Below are positions 31,907 through 44,280 of a stretch of DNA of 64,000 bases, one piece after another. Position 1 is the first letter of the stretch. Each line of letters starts with the position of its first letter. The stretch comes from Desulfuromonadales bacterium (GTDB taxonomy: Bacteria; Desulfobacterota; Desulfuromonadia; Geobacterales; Pseudopelobacteraceae). The stretch covers positions 1-64,000 of the forward strand of contig DUZX01000017.1 of assembly GCA_013349325.1 (NCBI GenBank). Direction: 5' to 3'. Under the pieces are notes generated by a model. That model searched no databases. It saw only the letters and a list, made by a program, of their open reading frames with translations, and had not been told where the DNA came from. The position numbers were made by a program, and so were the translations under genes.

Positions 31907-32141
31907 ATTCTCGAGACTCCTCATGGTGAGATGGAAAAAACAGTTACAAACAGAGAGGAAATCGTACCTGAAGAGTTCTCTAAACTCAATCAATATATTC
32001 CGGCACAGCATCGAATCCGGGCTTTCGAGCGGGCACAAACAGCTCTTGCATTAAGGGGGTACGTATAGTAGTATGTCGCTCCCGCCGCCAATCCAGCGGC
32101 GTTTTGCATACCTAAACTATCCGGCAAGGAGTACCCCGTTT

Positions 32142-33728
32142 ATGCTGAGCATCATTCGCAGTAAGAAAGAGTCAATTATCATAAAAATTGTATTTGTAAT
32201 AATTGTGCTTTCGTTTATCGGTACGATTTTCCTGGTATGGGGCAAAGGGAGTGAAGGTATGGGGGGCAGCCAGGGCGGCTATGCAGCCAAAGTAAACGGC
32301 ACCCGCATCAAACTGGAAGAATATCAGAGCGCCTATCAGCGTATCCGTAATATGTACCAGCAGATCTACGGCCAATCCATTCCGCCGGAAATGGAAAAAA
32401 TGCTTAACCTCAAAAAAGTTGCCCTGGACGGACTGGTTGACAACCTGCTGGTTATGAAGGAAGCCAAAGCCTTGGGCATCAAGGCCTCCAAGGATGAAGT
32501 GTCCAATTCGATCGAAGCTATGCCGATGTTCCAGAAGGATGGCAAATTCAATTTTGACCAGTATCAGCAGCTGCTGAAATCGAATCGCATGACACCAAAG
32601 GATTTTGAAGAGGGGCAGGAGGCGGAGGTCGTGCTGAAAAAGACCCGCCAGTCGATCAAGGATAAAGCTGTCGTAACAGATGCTGATGCTCTGGCGCAGT
32701 ACAAAAAGGAAAATGACAAACTGGAACTGGAGTATGTCGCTTACGCACCCGCAGATGTAGCGGCAGAAGTCAAGCTGACCGATGCTGAACTGAGTGATTA
32801 CCTGCAGAAAAACCAGGCGGAATTCAAAACACCGGAAAAAGTTGCCCTCTCCTACATCCTTCTGGACACAACGACACCGTCTGCAACGCTGACTGTTACG
32901 GAAGATGAAATCCAGACCTACTATCAGAAGAACATCGACCGCTGGCAAGGCAAGAACGGCATCCAGCCGCTTACTGAAGTCAAAGATAAAGTCAAGAGTG
33001 AAGCTCTCAAACAAAAGGGGGCCAAACTGGCGTATGAACAAGCTGCCGACACGCTCTTCAAAAACATCAAATCCGGTGACCTGAATCTGATTGCAAGCGC
33101 CTTTAAGGCAAAAGTTCAGGAAACACCACTCTTTTCAGCAGCTGCACCTGCTGCAGCTCTGGCCGGTGAAGCTGCGGTTATCAAAAAAGCACTTGAGCTG
33201 AAACAGGGCGAGCTGGGCGGTCCTGTTGAAACGACACGCGGAATTTACATCCTGAAAGCCAAAGAGCGCAAAGCTTCGGCTGTCCCTCCTCTGGCCGAGA
33301 TCAGAGCTGCTGTCGTTGAAAAAGCAACCGCTGCCAAGGCGATCGAATTGGCCAAAAAGAAGGCTGAAGATGCTGCCCGGCAGTTATCTACAAAAACGGC
33401 TCTCAAAACCCAGACTATCGCTGCTTTCGGCTTCTCTGCCAAAAGCGAAATTCCGGGTGTAGGGGCTGCTCCCGAAATAATGGAAGCGGTGTTCAAGCTT
33501 TCTGCTGGTCAGGCACCCGCCACACCTTTTAAAGTCGGCAACCGCTGGTACGCCGTTCGCGTTAAAAACCGGATTGAAGCTCCCAAAGCCCAGTTTGATG
33601 CAGGCAAGGAAGAGCTGAAAAAGAAGATGCTTCCCAAAAAACAGGATGAGGCTCTTGATACATGGCTTAAAGATCTGCGGGCCAAAGCCAAGATCGAAAT
33701 TAACACGGCACTTATCGCCGATAAATAG
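32142..33728 (+). CDS. PpiD/SurA-type periplasmic peptidyl-prolyl isomerase
   Basis: The product is 528 residues from ATG 32142 with AAGGAG upstream. One membrane anchor ([20 protein letters not shown], residues 12-31) leaves the bulk in the periplasm. A SurA-N-like region follows ([20 protein letters not shown]), then a rotamase-like part with [17 protein letters not shown]. The PpiC core appears shortened, as in PpiD. It would help fold outer-membrane proteins. The next gene, purC, is 10 bases downstream. Confidence 0.82.
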   Translation: MLSIIRSKKESIIIKIVFVIIVLSFIGTIFLVWGKGSEGMGGSQGGYAAKVNGTRIKLEEYQSAYQRIRNMYQQIYGQSIPPEMEKMLNLKKVALDGLVDNLLVMKEAKALGIKASKDEVSNSIEAMPMFQKDGKFNFDQYQQLLKSNRMTPKDFEEGQEAEVVLKKTRQSIKDKAVVTDADALAQYKKENDKLELEYVAYAPADVAAEVKLTDAELSDYLQKNQAEFKTPEKVALSYILLDTTTPSATLTVTEDEIQTYYQKNIDRWQGKNGIQPLTEVKDKVKSEALKQKGAKLAYEQAADTLFKNIKSGDLNLIASAFKAKVQETPLFSAAAPAAALAGEAAVIKKALELKQGELGGPVETTRGIYILKAKERKASAVPPLAEIRAAVVEKATAAKAIELAKKKAEDAARQLSTKTALKTQTIAAFGFSAKSEIPGVGAAPEIMEAVFKLSAGQAPATPFKVGNRWYAVRVKNRIEAPKAQFDAGKEELKKKMLPKKQDEALDTWLKDLRAKAKIEINTALIADK

Positions 33729-33738
33729 GAGATACAGT

Positions 33739-34629
33739 ATGGCACCGCTTGTTATGCAGACCGATTTTCCCGGTTTAAAGTTAATGGCCCGCGGCAAGGT
33801 TCGCGATATTTATGATCTGGGGGAAACACTCCTGCTGGTCACCTCGGACCGGATTTCAGCATTTGACGTCATCATGAATGAACCGATTCCGGACAAAGGC
33901 TTCGTCCTGACGCAGATTTCAGCTTTCTGGTTTCGCCAGATGGAAGATATCGTCAAAAACCATATCATTTCGATTGATGTGGCTGACTACCCGGCCGCCT
34001 GTCAGCCGTATGCTGAAATTCTGTCCGGGCGTTCGATGCTGGTCAAAAAGGCAACTCCATTGCCGGTCGAATGCATCGTACGCGGTTATCTCTCCGGCTC
34101 CGGATGGAAGGATTACAGAACGACCGGTTCTATTAGCGGCATCCAGCTGCCAGCCGGACTGAAAGAGTCTGATCGTCTGCCAGAACCGATCTTCACCCCT
34201 TCCACCAAAGCTGATCTAGGCACTCATGACGAAACGATCTCGTTTGAAAAGATGGTGGAGATCTGCGGCAAGGATCTGGCTGAGCAGGCACGCGACTACA
34301 CACTGAAGATTTACAAGCGGGCACGGGATCTGGCTGATCAAAAAGGGATTGTCATTGCCGATACCAAATTTGAATTCGGAGTATATGATGGAGAATTGAT
34401 CATCATTGATGAATGTATGACTCCTGATTCAAGCCGTTTCTGGTTGAAGGAAGCCTATCAACCGGGTGGTCCGCAAGCAAGCTTTGACAAGCAGTTTCTG
34501 CGTGATTATCTGGAGACTCTCGACTGGGGCAAATGTGCACCGGCACCGGAACTGCCGGTTGAGATCCTGCAGAAAACCGGCGATAAATATCGCGAGGCAT
34601 TATTCCGCCTGGCCGGCATTACGGTGTAA
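33739..34629 (+). CDS. purC: SAICAR synthetase (phosphoribosylaminoimidazole-succinocarboxamide synthase)
   Basis: The product is 296 residues. It ligates aspartate to CAIR in purine synthesis. [20 protein letters not shown] at the N-terminus binds [34 protein letters not shown] and [20 protein letters not shown], then TPDSSRFW are the family blocks. Length fits the longer (yeast-like) class. AGGAGA precedes ATG 33739. A strong terminator follows. Confidence 0.95.
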   Translation: MAPLVMQTDFPGLKLMARGKVRDIYDLGETLLLVTSDRISAFDVIMNEPIPDKGFVLTQISAFWFRQMEDIVKNHIISIDVADYPAACQPYAEILSGRSMLVKKATPLPVECIVRGYLSGSGWKDYRTTGSISGIQLPAGLKESDRLPEPIFTPSTKADLGTHDETISFEKMVEICGKDLAEQARDYTLKIYKRARDLADQKGIVIADTKFEFGVYDGELIIIDECMTPDSSRFWLKEAYQPGGPQASFDKQFLRDYLETLDWGKCAPAPELPVEILQKTGDKYREALFRLAGITV

Positions 34630-34645
34630 CCACTACCTCATTTTT

Positions 34646-34680
34646 CACAGGAAAGGCGGAGATGATCCGCCTTTCCTGTG
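34646..34680 (+). terminator. Terminator after purC
   Basis: A perfect 15-bp stem begins CACAGGAAAGGCGGA, has loop GATGA and is complemented to 34680. It lacks a clear T tract on the plus side, but the stem is very stable. Confidence 0.75.
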
Positions 34681-34687
34681 TCAACAC

Positions 34688-34715
34688 TTGACGCTGAAGA
34701 AAAGTGCGCTAGACT
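34688..34715 (+). promoter_or_regulatory. Sigma-70-type promoter for the small SAP/Rho-N-like gene
   Basis: TTGACG (34688-34693) and TAGACT (34710-34715) are 16 bases apart, upstream of the gene at 34766. Confidence 0.45.
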
Positions 34716-34765
34716 TCGCTGAAACATAATGTTTCCACCGACGACACAAAAGGGAGAAAAGTGAT

Positions 34766-34945
34766 ATGAAACTTGAAGAAATTAAAGAGATCGCCAAACA
34801 GCACGACATCAAGGTCGGTAAACTTAAAAAAGCTGAGCTGATCCGCGCCATCCAGCTGACTGAAGATAACATCCCCTGCTTTGAGACCGGACAGGCTGCC
34901 GAATGCGCCCAGGATGGTTGCTTGTGGAGACCGGACTGTCGCTAA
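34766..34945 (+). CDS. Small SAP/Rho-N-terminal-like protein
   Basis: The product is 59 residues, missed by length cut-offs. MKLEEIKEIAKQHDIKVGKL, then KKAELIRAIQ, is the helix-extended-helix motif of SAP and Rho N-terminal domains, which bind nucleic acid. A Cys-containing tail (IPCFETGQAAECAQ, then CLWRPDCR) may bind metal. GGGAG lies 9 bases upstream, and a terminator follows. Small proteins of this shape are frequent in Geobacter relatives. Confidence 0.75.
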   Translation: MKLEEIKEIAKQHDIKVGKLKKAELIRAIQLTEDNIPCFETGQAAECAQDGCLWRPDCR

Positions 34946-34976
34946 TTCTACAATGCAACCACGCTGTCATCTATTA

Positions 34977-35009
34977 GACCGCTGAGGTTTTGAAAACCTT
35001 AGCGGTCTC
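34977..35009. terminator. Bidirectional terminator
   Basis: AGACCGCTGAGGTTTT and AAAACCTTAGCGGTCT pair over 16 bases (one mismatch) around a single G, between the converging gene at 34766 and the protease gene. Confidence 0.75.
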
Positions 35010-35062
35010 GCCATCAGTTCGTGTCATCTTGATTGCAAAGGTGAATAACCCAGCAGCTCCAG

Positions 35063-37504
35063 CTATAGTATCTGATCAGCCTTTTTTACATGCTGTTTTT
35101 TAGCAGGTTTCGCCTTTTTCTTTCCATCCTGCAGCCGATCCGCCATGTCGCGCAAGCGTTCATCTACCAGGTGATAGATGGTCCCTTTGGGATAACTGCC
35201 ATTTTTGGCACGTTCGCCGGCCTTGGTACCGGTCAGAATTTCTATCCCCTGCTCAATCGTCTCAATGCTCCAGATATGAAACTGACCGGCCGCCACGGCA
35301 CTGACGACATCTTCATGCAGCATCAGATGGCGCTCGTTGCTTTTCGGAATCATAACCCCCTGTTTACCGGTTAACCCCTTGGCTCTGCAGACAGCGTAGA
35401 AACCCTCGATTTTGTAATTAGCGCCCCCGATCGGCTGTACAACTCCGCGTTGATTGACACTGCCGGTTACGGCAATACCCTGTTTGATCGGCACCCCGGA
35501 GAGCGCTGACAAGAGCGCGTACAACTCGGTCGAAGAGGCGCTATCCCCTTCAATACCATCGTAGGATTGTTCAAAGCAGATCGACGCCGAAAGCGACAGC
35601 GGCCGTTCCGAGGCAAACATCCCTCCCAGATAACCGGTCAGAATCAACACGCCCTTGTCATGAATCGGGCCGGATAGTTTAACCTCACGCTCAATGTTGA
35701 CCATCCCGTCCTGACCGGTATAGACACTGGCGGTAATGCGGGTCGGACGACCGAAAGTATGATCGCCAAGTCCGGTCACCGATAGACCGTTGATCTGGCC
35801 AACCACCGCGCCTTCAGTGTCCACCATGATGGTGCCTTCATCATACAGCTCCTGTAGACGCTCCTCGATGCGGTTGACACGATAGAGGCTCTCCTCGGCA
35901 GCCGCCCGTACATCATCACCGTCAATAATCGTACGTCCCGCTTTGGACGCCCAAAAGCTGGTCTCGCGGATAAAATCGGCAATCTCCATAAACTGGGATG
36001 ACAGTTTTTCCTGATCATCAGCCATACGGGCCGTATGCTCCAGCAGCGCCGCGACACCGCTCTTGTGAAACGGAAGTAATCCTTCCGAGCGGCAGTGGCT
36101 GGCGACAAAGAGTGAATAATCGTGCATGATTTCCGGCGTGCGCGCCACCCGGCTGTCAAACTCGGCCTTCACCTTGAAAAATTTGCGATAATCAGGGTCC
36201 AGGTGAAAGAGCAGATAATAGATCCAGGGGGTGCCGATCAGTACGATCTTGGCCCGCATCTGCACCGGCTCCGGCTTAAGCGAGACCATCGTCATGAAAC
36301 GGTACTGCTCCAGCACGTCCTCGATGCGGATCTCGCTATTGCGGATGCAGCGCTTCAGCGAATCCCAGACGAAGGGATTCATGAGCACCTCGCGGGCATC
36401 GATAACCAGATAGCCGCCATTGGCGCGATGCAGTGCACCGGAACGGATCATCGTAAAATCGGTGACCGCCACCCCGCCATACTGCATGACATGCTCGATC
36501 CGCCCGAAGAGGTTGTTATAGGTCGGATTCGACTCGAACACCACCGGTGCCCCTTCACACGCCTTGTTATCCACCAGTAGATTTACCTGATAGCGGTCAA
36601 AGGTCGGCTCCTGACGCGGCATCTTGATACCCGGAATCTGCGGTTGCTGAACCTGCGGTTTGAAGTCGTCCAGGGTATTGAGGATGTCCTCCTGAACGGA
36701 TTCAAGATAAGCAAGCACTTTGGTCAGGCCGTCATATTTTGCGCGCAAAGGGTCAAGCCGGTGCCCGAGGCAGGACATACCCAGTTCGCGGTCAGCGGCA
36801 GAGAGAGCCTCTTTGGTCGCCTTTTCCTGGTCACGAACCTGATGCAGGACATCGTTTAATTTCTCGGTGAGCTCTTTGCCAAGCTTTTCGAGCTTCTGGC
36901 GTTTCTTTTCATTCAGAGCATCATACTCTTCCTGTGTATAGTTGTGCCCCGCCTTCTGCGGAACGATCACCAACCCGGACACCGTGCGCTGCAGAGCAAA
37001 ACCCAGCTTTTCGGCATCCCTCTCCAGCTGCTGAAAAAGGTCATTGGTAGCGGCCTGATAGCGCTCTAGCAGTTCACTCCTGCGGTTCTCATACTCACTG
37101 CTCTCGATCGCCTTGGGAATATCCTTGCGAAAGGCTTCGATCAGCTCCTTCATATCTGCTACCAGTTCACTACCCATACCGGTCGGCAGATCGAGCGAAA
37201 TTGCAGAATCGGAATCCTTGAAGTTGTTGACATAGACCCAGTCGTTCGGCTTCGGCTCACCGGCGGCCCGTTTGTTAAGGATACTGGCAATGGTCGTCGT
37301 GCGGCCGGTACCGGTTTCGCCGGATATATAGAGATTGAAACCGGCGGCATCAACACCCAGTCCGAAATCGATCGAACGCAGGGCGCGCTTCTGGCCGATG
37401 GCATCATTGAAGTCCGGCAGTTCCTCTGTCGTTTCAAAACCAAGCAGCTCCGGATCACAGTTCCAGCGCAGTTTGCCAACGGGCATCACATGTTTATCTG
37501 ACAT
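35063..37504 (-). CDS. LonB-like ATP-dependent protease
   Basis: The product is 813 residues. The ATPase domain has Walker A SGETGTGRTT near residue 60 (GxxGxGRT, with Arg in place of the usual Lys). A long coiled region follows (residues 130-270). The S16 protease domain at the C-terminus has GDSASSTELYALLSALSGVP with the catalytic Ser and GGANYKIEGFYAV with the catalytic Lys. It belongs to the Lon family without the classical N-terminal LAN domain. Lys is replaced by Arg in Walker A, so ATP use may differ. It would degrade damaged proteins. Confidence 0.88.
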   Translation of the reverse strand: MSDKHVMPVGKLRWNCDPELLGFETTEELPDFNDAIGQKRALRSIDFGLGVDAAGFNLYISGETGTGRTTTIASILNKRAAGEPKPNDWVYVNNFKDSDSAISLDLPTGMGSELVADMKELIEAFRKDIPKAIESSEYENRRSELLERYQAATNDLFQQLERDAEKLGFALQRTVSGLVIVPQKAGHNYTQEEYDALNEKKRQKLEKLGKELTEKLNDVLHQVRDQEKATKEALSAADRELGMSCLGHRLDPLRAKYDGLTKVLAYLESVQEDILNTLDDFKPQVQQPQIPGIKMPRQEPTFDRYQVNLLVDNKACEGAPVVFESNPTYNNLFGRIEHVMQYGGVAVTDFTMIRSGALHRANGGYLVIDAREVLMNPFVWDSLKRCIRNSEIRIEDVLEQYRFMTMVSLKPEPVQMRAKIVLIGTPWIYYLLFHLDPDYRKFFKVKAEFDSRVARTPEIMHDYSLFVASHCRSEGLLPFHKSGVAALLEHTARMADDQEKLSSQFMEIADFIRETSFWASKAGRTIIDGDDVRAAAEESLYRVNRIEERLQELYDEGTIMVDTEGAVVGQINGLSVTGLGDHTFGRPTRITASVYTGQDGMVNIEREVKLSGPIHDKGVLILTGYLGGMFASERPLSLSASICFEQSYDGIEGDSASSTELYALLSALSGVPIKQGIAVTGSVNQRGVVQPIGGANYKIEGFYAVCRAKGLTGKQGVMIPKSNERHLMLHEDVVSAVAAGQFHIWSIETIEQGIEILTGTKAGERAKNGSYPKGTIYHLVDERLRDMADRLQDGKKKAKPAKKQHVKKADQIL

Positions 37505-37580
37505 CGGAACTCCTTATCGTACGCGCAGTTCAGTGAAGGTGTTACCGGGAGCGGCATTGTGTAAAGCGGATGCCGATATG

Positions 37581-38366
37581 TCAAGCTGAAAGTACCATAA
37601 GCGCACTCTGCGCCTGCGCAACGGCCGCAGTGACATCATCCCGTTTCGGCAGAGATTCAGCCAGAGCCGGGATGTAGCCACGCTCCAGCAGAATCCGGCC
37701 GGAAGTAGAACAGCTGAGATCATAGACCCAGGAGATCAGCAGCAGCTTGAAATCATTGAGTGTTCTGGCACTGTCCAACTGAACGATCCTGCCCCCGGAA
37801 AGCGCCGCCACACAAGCTGCCGTAACTTCATCTGGTATATCAGGCAGTCCAAGGGTTGCCGCCGATGCCCGTTCTTCGGGTGCTTGCGCCAGCAGCTCGG
37901 TAAATACCCGCCAGATGTCGATCTTGTCGGCATCCCGGATCAGATTGATATAGAGCCGGGATGCTGACTGAAACTGCGCCGGCACTTCCAGCAGGTTGTG
38001 AAAACGGATCGCTTCTTCGATCAGCAGGCGTTCGGCCGGATCGAATTTGTCCAGCAGCTTTTCCTGACGGATAACGTCTATCGCCAGACGGGCATGATTA
38101 TCGGATTCGCTGTCCCGGAAGGTCCGCCAGCGTTGATACTGCGGAAAACGCCCGACATCATGCAACAACGCAACGGCAGAAGCGATCAGCGTCTGGTTCT
38201 CTGAGAGTTTTTCTCCGGAAGCCAGCTGCGCCATGGCCTCGCAGACTTTGCCGGTATGCTCGATCTTGAGCTGAATATTTTTGACCCCTTCGGCATCGGT
38301 TTCCAAAAATGGCTGGACGTAGGCGTCAAACCAGGTGGTAAGCTGATTGAATTGTGCTGTATGCAT
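37581..38366 (-). CDS. HD-domain phosphohydrolase
   Basis: The product is 261 residues. The HD metal motif is H...LHDVGRFPQY near residue 70, followed by DNHARLAIDVI and IRDADKIDIWR, which supply further metal ligands. These proteins hydrolyse phosphoester bonds, often in nucleotides; the substrate is unknown. It follows the protease gene's start by 76 bases on the same strand. Confidence 0.85.
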   Translation of the reverse strand: MHTAQFNQLTTWFDAYVQPFLETDAEGVKNIQLKIEHTGKVCEAMAQLASGEKLSENQTLIASAVALLHDVGRFPQYQRWRTFRDSESDNHARLAIDVIRQEKLLDKFDPAERLLIEEAIRFHNLLEVPAQFQSASRLYINLIRDADKIDIWRVFTELLAQAPEERASAATLGLPDIPDEVTAACVAALSGGRIVQLDSARTLNDFKLLLISWVYDLSCSTSGRILLERGYIPALAESLPKRDDVTAAVAQAQSALMVLSA

Positions 38367-38411
38367 AGTTTTGGCAATCCTTTTTTATTAGATTTTGTTT
38401 GCTTTAGCATA

Positions 38412-39689
38412 TCAGCTGATTGCCACCAGCCACTTCCACAGCGGCATGATCCTGATCATACCTGCATCAGTTTGCACATCTTCCTCCAGATCCGCTGTCA
38501 GCAACAACGCTTCCTGTAGCCCCAGTCCCAACATTCCTTCTCTCAGTCCATTCAGCTCCCGGTTTCTGGTAGCTAAGTCGGAAATATCATAGGCCACATT
38601 GATGAGACGTGGTGATTTTCCCTCTGGCAGTACAAAATCGATCTCCTGTTTTTGCCTTCCGTAACAGATAGTCTGGCATGTGCGGCGTAACTGAAGAAAA
38701 ACGATATTCTCGTAAATCCTGCCGATATCAGCTCCGGTTGCCAGATCAACCACCGCTTTCAGCCCGTGATCAATGGCGTACAGTTTCCGGGGATTACGCA
38801 TTACCTCGCGTTGCGATGCGGAGTTGACCGGCACAAGAAAGAGCGCGTAGGCGTCCTCCAGGTACGAGATGTAATCAAAAAGAGTATTTCGGGAAAGCTG
38901 AATCCCCTGTGAGCGGAAATCGTTGTAAAGCTTGGAGAGGCTGAGTGGATTGGAGATATTAGCATAGCAGTGCTTGATCAGTGATTTGAGCAAAAAGAGA
39001 TTACCGACCTTATGCCGGTCGGCTACGTCACGGTACATGATCATCTGCAGATACTCGTGCAGGATCTGCTTTACGCGCAGGTCGTCTGCCCCGACGGTCT
39101 CCGGAAAACCTCCACTCCGGCAGTATTCGGCAAAGGCGTTTTTAATCAGAGAAACCGTGCGCGATGAATGGCCCGGTTTGATATCACGAAAACGAAGGTA
39201 TTCGCTGAAAGAGAGCGGAAATACCTCAAAAGGGATTGTGCGACCTCGCAGTGATGATGCTATTTCATGGCTGAGCAGTTTTGCTGAAGAGCCGGTTACA
39301 AACACGGAACAATTTTCCGTATCGCCTAAGCGGCGAATAAAGCGTTCCCATTCCGGTGCGTTCTGGATTTCATCAAAAAAGAAATATACCCGTCTGTCAC
39401 GATTGTGCGGATACAGCTCATAGTAAGAATCGAGAAATTCAGCGAGATCATGGGGAGTTAAGGGAAACAGCCGGTCGTCTTCCAGGTTGATGTAAACTAT
39501 TGAATCGGCGAGAACTGTCTGGCGCAAGCGATGTATCAGCGCGTAGAGGATATTGGTCTTGCCGCTACGACGAACACCGATCAGCGAAATGATCTTGCCG
39601 GAATCAAGCGGAATTTCAATATCACGCGACACTACGTGACAATAATCGCGCTCCTGTGAGTCAGCTATAATTCGTTTCCACGGCTTCAT
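38412..39689 (-). CDS. AAA_14 ATPase with DUF4143 domain
   Basis: The product is 425 residues from ATG 39689 (GGAGG 6 bases upstream); a TTG at 39701 is an alternative. Walker A is GVRRSGKTN; Walker B is RVYFFFDEIQNAPEW. The C-terminal DUF4143 region has the PD-(D/E)XK-like end (GRQKQEIDFVLPEGKSPRLI). Such ATPases are scattered, often strain-specific, and of unknown role. A perfect inverted repeat overlaps its ribosome site. Confidence 0.88.
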   Translation of the reverse strand: MKPWKRIIADSQERDYCHVVSRDIEIPLDSGKIISLIGVRRSGKTNILYALIHRLRQTVLADSIVYINLEDDRLFPLTPHDLAEFLDSYYELYPHNRDRRVYFFFDEIQNAPEWERFIRRLGDTENCSVFVTGSSAKLLSHEIASSLRGRTIPFEVFPLSFSEYLRFRDIKPGHSSRTVSLIKNAFAEYCRSGGFPETVGADDLRVKQILHEYLQMIMYRDVADRHKVGNLFLLKSLIKHCYANISNPLSLSKLYNDFRSQGIQLSRNTLFDYISYLEDAYALFLVPVNSASQREVMRNPRKLYAIDHGLKAVVDLATGADIGRIYENIVFLQLRRTCQTICYGRQKQEIDFVLPEGKSPRLINVAYDISDLATRNRELNGLREGMLGLGLQEALLLTADLEEDVQTDAGMIRIMPLWKWLVAIS

Positions 39690-39712
39690 TTGTACCTCCA
39701 ATAAGGTACAAA
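39689..39712. promoter_or_regulatory. TTTGTACC-N8-GGTACAAA operator candidate
   Basis: A perfect 8-bp inverted repeat covers the ribosome site and start of the ATPase gene. It could bind a repressor or form an RNA hairpin blocking translation. Confidence 0.55.
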
Positions 39713-39771
39713 ATAATAGTCATTCGTATTAATGTAAAGAACAAATATGAATCACCACCGTCTCTATTTGA

Positions 39772-41870
<2,099 letters not shown>

Positions 41871-41871
<1 letters not shown>

Positions 41872-42659
41872 TGAAAGGCAGCATTATGATTCCCGGCTTC
41901 ATCTTTCCGCTCTTCCTGATGCTGCTTATGACGTCGGCTGCCTTCGCACAGCCCTCCTTTGAACTGGATATCTCCACCCTCAAAAAATTGACTGCGCCAC
42001 CGGCTGCGGATCCAAAAGCTGCCCCCAAGCCAACCGTCGCCCCGATAGCGCCAAAAGCGCCCAAAACAGCTCCGGCAACGATCACCGCGCCCAAAAAACC
42101 GCAGGTAAAGCGACCGGCCAGACTCAAGCCGCTTCCGCCTGCCACCCCGGTTACAGCCGCCCCCGCCTCAGCCTCGAAATCATTGCGCCTGCTGCACAAG
42201 CTTCCCTCTCCAACCTCGATTCCGTCACCCGCGTTTGCAACCGTCGTAAAGATACCGGCCTCAGTTCCCCCCTGTGAGCTGATGCCGAAACTGTTTGAGG
42301 CCTTCTCTGCCCCCATTTCAACCGCCGAAGCGCTGCATGGCGTCCAGCTGGCCGCGCCCTACGCGATCAGGCATAACAACGTGGTGGCCGTTATCGCCTG
42401 CGGCCTGGCCAAGAATGAAGAAAAAACCTTCTCCTGGCGACTCGCTCCGCACCGGACACGCCTGATGAACATCGCCGGAAACGACACGCCGGAAACTGTC
42501 GTCCAGAAGCTGGCGGCCACACTCGGCCTGACTTCGCAGGTCATACGTACCAGCCCGCCTGAGGCACGACTGATCTATATTTTTCCGGGCGCAACAACTC
42601 CCGGTTTATATATCCTGTTATCGAAGCAGGATGAAAGGAACGCACCGTGGAAAAAGTAG
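41871..42659 (+). CDS. Exported Pro/Ala-rich protein
   Basis: The product is 262 residues with a signal peptide (FIFPLFLMLLMTSAAFAQ, cleavage near residue 26). Residues 45-100 are a Pro/Ala/Lys-rich, probably unfolded linker; a compact C-terminal domain (about residues 130-262) follows. It has a LysM-free periplasmic look, and I cannot name a family. It is coupled to ligA (TGATG) and overlaps the HDOD gene by 13 bases. Confidence 0.6.
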
Positions 42660-43549
42660 CCATGATGATACAAGCCCGCAAGCTGTTCAAGGATGTCAGC
42701 GATCTGCCGACCATCCCGGCCATTGTCTCAAAGGTTGTTGCATTATTGGAGAGCGCCGATGCCGAACCGGATGAGATTGCGGATCTGATCCTTTCCGATC
42801 AGGTGCTGGCTGCCAGAGTGTTGAGGATTATCAACTCGCCGCTCTACCGCGTCAGCAGTGAAATCACCTCAGTCAAGCGGGCGCTCCTGTTCCTCGGTTT
42901 CAAGAGCGTGCGTGAAATGATTCTGACCAGTTACTTTGTCAAGAGTTTCGACAAAAAAACGCAGTCTTTTGATATGGAGATATTCTGGATGCACTCCTTC
43001 AGCGTCGGTGCCATGTCGCGGCATATCGCTGAAAAAATCGGCTATCCGGATATCGAAAAGGCTTATCTGGTGGGGATTGTACACGATATCGGCAAGGTTT
43101 TTCTGGGGCATTACCGCCACGAGGAATATGGCCAGATGCTGGCCAGTATCAGCAACACCAGCACGACCACCTACGAGGCCGAGTATGATTTTTTCGGCAC
43201 CACGCACGCAGAAGTAGGCCTCTGCCTGGCTCAGCGCTGGAATTTCCCGGCCAGCTACAGTGATGTCATCTCGCATCATCACACGTCGGAATCATCGACG
43301 GATGACCCGCTTCTGACCGCCGTGGTTGCGCTGGCTGATTTTTACTGTCTCTCGCACGTTGAAGCCAGCAGTGTCGCCCAGGCCAGCATACCGGGTGATT
43401 CGGAGGAGCACGCCTGGGAGATCCTGACGCAGCTTTCGGTCCAGTCGCTCGGCCCCGGCCTGGAGAATTTCCTATCCAGTCTGGACGACGAATTCACCGA
43501 AATCAGCCACGAGGTTGACCTGCTGTTCAGCACCATGCGGGCGGCGTAA
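42647..43549 (+). CDS. HDOD-domain signalling protein
   Basis: The product is 300 residues from GTG 42647 with AAAGGA upstream. DLPTIPAIVSKVVALLES and LSDQVLAARVLRIINSPLYR open the HDOD fold; GIVHDIGKVFLGHY keeps an HD pair. HDOD proteins take part in signalling with cyclic-di-GMP or kinases without clear enzymatic activity. It overlaps the preceding exported-protein gene, so it belongs to the ligA transcript. Confidence 0.85.
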   Translation: MEKVAMMIQARKLFKDVSDLPTIPAIVSKVVALLESADAEPDEIADLILSDQVLAARVLRIINSPLYRVSSEITSVKRALLFLGFKSVREMILTSYFVKSFDKKTQSFDMEIFWMHSFSVGAMSRHIAEKIGYPDIEKAYLVGIVHDIGKVFLGHYRHEEYGQMLASISNTSTTTYEAEYDFFGTTHAEVGLCLAQRWNFPASYSDVISHHHTSESSTDDPLLTAVVALADFYCLSHVEASSVAQASIPGDSEEHAWEILTQLSVQSLGPGLENFLSSLDDEFTEISHEVDLLFSTMRAA

Positions 43550-43565
43550 GATTTTTAATGTATCC

Positions 43566-43964
43566 CTAAATCCAGTTTAACGAAGTCAGTCCTTTTATTC
43601 GGTCAAACTCTCTCAGGTTGTTGGTTACAAGTGTGGTACCGCAACTCATGGCATGGGCAGCTATTAACATATCCATGGCACCTACAAGAGAGCCGGTTTT
43701 TTCCAAAGAGGCTCTGATCGCCCCATAATGATCTGCGGCGTTTTCATCCCAGGGAATCACAACCAATCTCGATACGAAGTTATAAATTTCGCGCCGTATG
43801 ACAATGCCTTTAGGATGGCGAGCGGCACCGTAGTATAATTCAGCGAGTACAATTGCTGAAATGCATATATTTCCAGCGCCAACCTCTTCCAATTTCTGCT
43901 TTACTGAAGCAGGATGATTTTTGAGGATGTAACTACAGATATTGGTATCGAGCATATAGCGCAT
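43566..43964 (-). CDS. vapC: VapC PIN-domain toxin
   Basis: The product is 132 residues. YMLDTNICSYILK holds the first acidic residue of the PIN site; AELYYGA, then DMLIAAHA and LVTNNLREF supply the others. PIN toxins cut RNA, often initiator tRNA. Start ATG 43964 shares a base with the antitoxin stop (TGATG). All catalytic acids appear present. Confidence 0.9.
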   Translation of the reverse strand: MRYMLDTNICSYILKNHPASVKQKLEEVGAGNICISAIVLAELYYGAARHPKGIVIRREIYNFVSRLVVIPWDENAADHYGAIRASLEKTGSLVGAMDMLIAAHAMSCGTTLVTNNLREFDRIKGLTSLNWI

Positions 43965-44197
43965 CAAAACAACTCCCGTGTTTCAGGCGGGACATCGTTT
44001 CTGTCAGAAAGAAAATCAGATGGTACCTTTGAGGGCTGCGAGAAAAAGTCATCCCAACTCTCTGGCTTAGGCCGTAAAATAATCGAATCACCTTGACGCT
44101 CAATGAAAACTTCATGGGTAGAAAACCGGAATTCAGCCGGCAAACGCACCGCCTGGCTACGACCGTTCTGAAATATTTTAGCAGTCTTATTCATCAT
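43964..44197 (-). CDS. vapB: VapB antitoxin (AbrB/SpoVT type)
   Basis: The product is 77 residues. NKTAKIFQNGRSQAVRLPAE is the swapped-hairpin DNA-binding domain; the C-terminus would wrap VapC. GGAGG lies just upstream; starts at 44197 or 44194 are both possible. A TATATATCA/TGATATATA inverted repeat upstream is the likely operator. Confidence 0.9.
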   Translation of the reverse strand: MMNKTAKIFQNGRSQAVRLPAEFRFSTHEVFIERQGDSIILRPKPESWDDFFSQPSKVPSDFLSDRNDVPPETRELF

Positions 44198-44212
44198 GAG
44201 CCTCCTTTTGGG

Positions 44213-44231
44213 TATATATCAATGATATATA
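44213..44231. promoter_or_regulatory. vapBC operator
   Basis: TATATATCA (44213-44221) and TGATATATA (44223-44231) form a 9-bp inverted repeat around one base, a few bases upstream of the ribosome site. Confidence 0.6.
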
Positions 44232-44280
44232 GCATTCTGATAGTGTTTGATAGTATCTTTCCCGGCGGTGGAACATTTTT

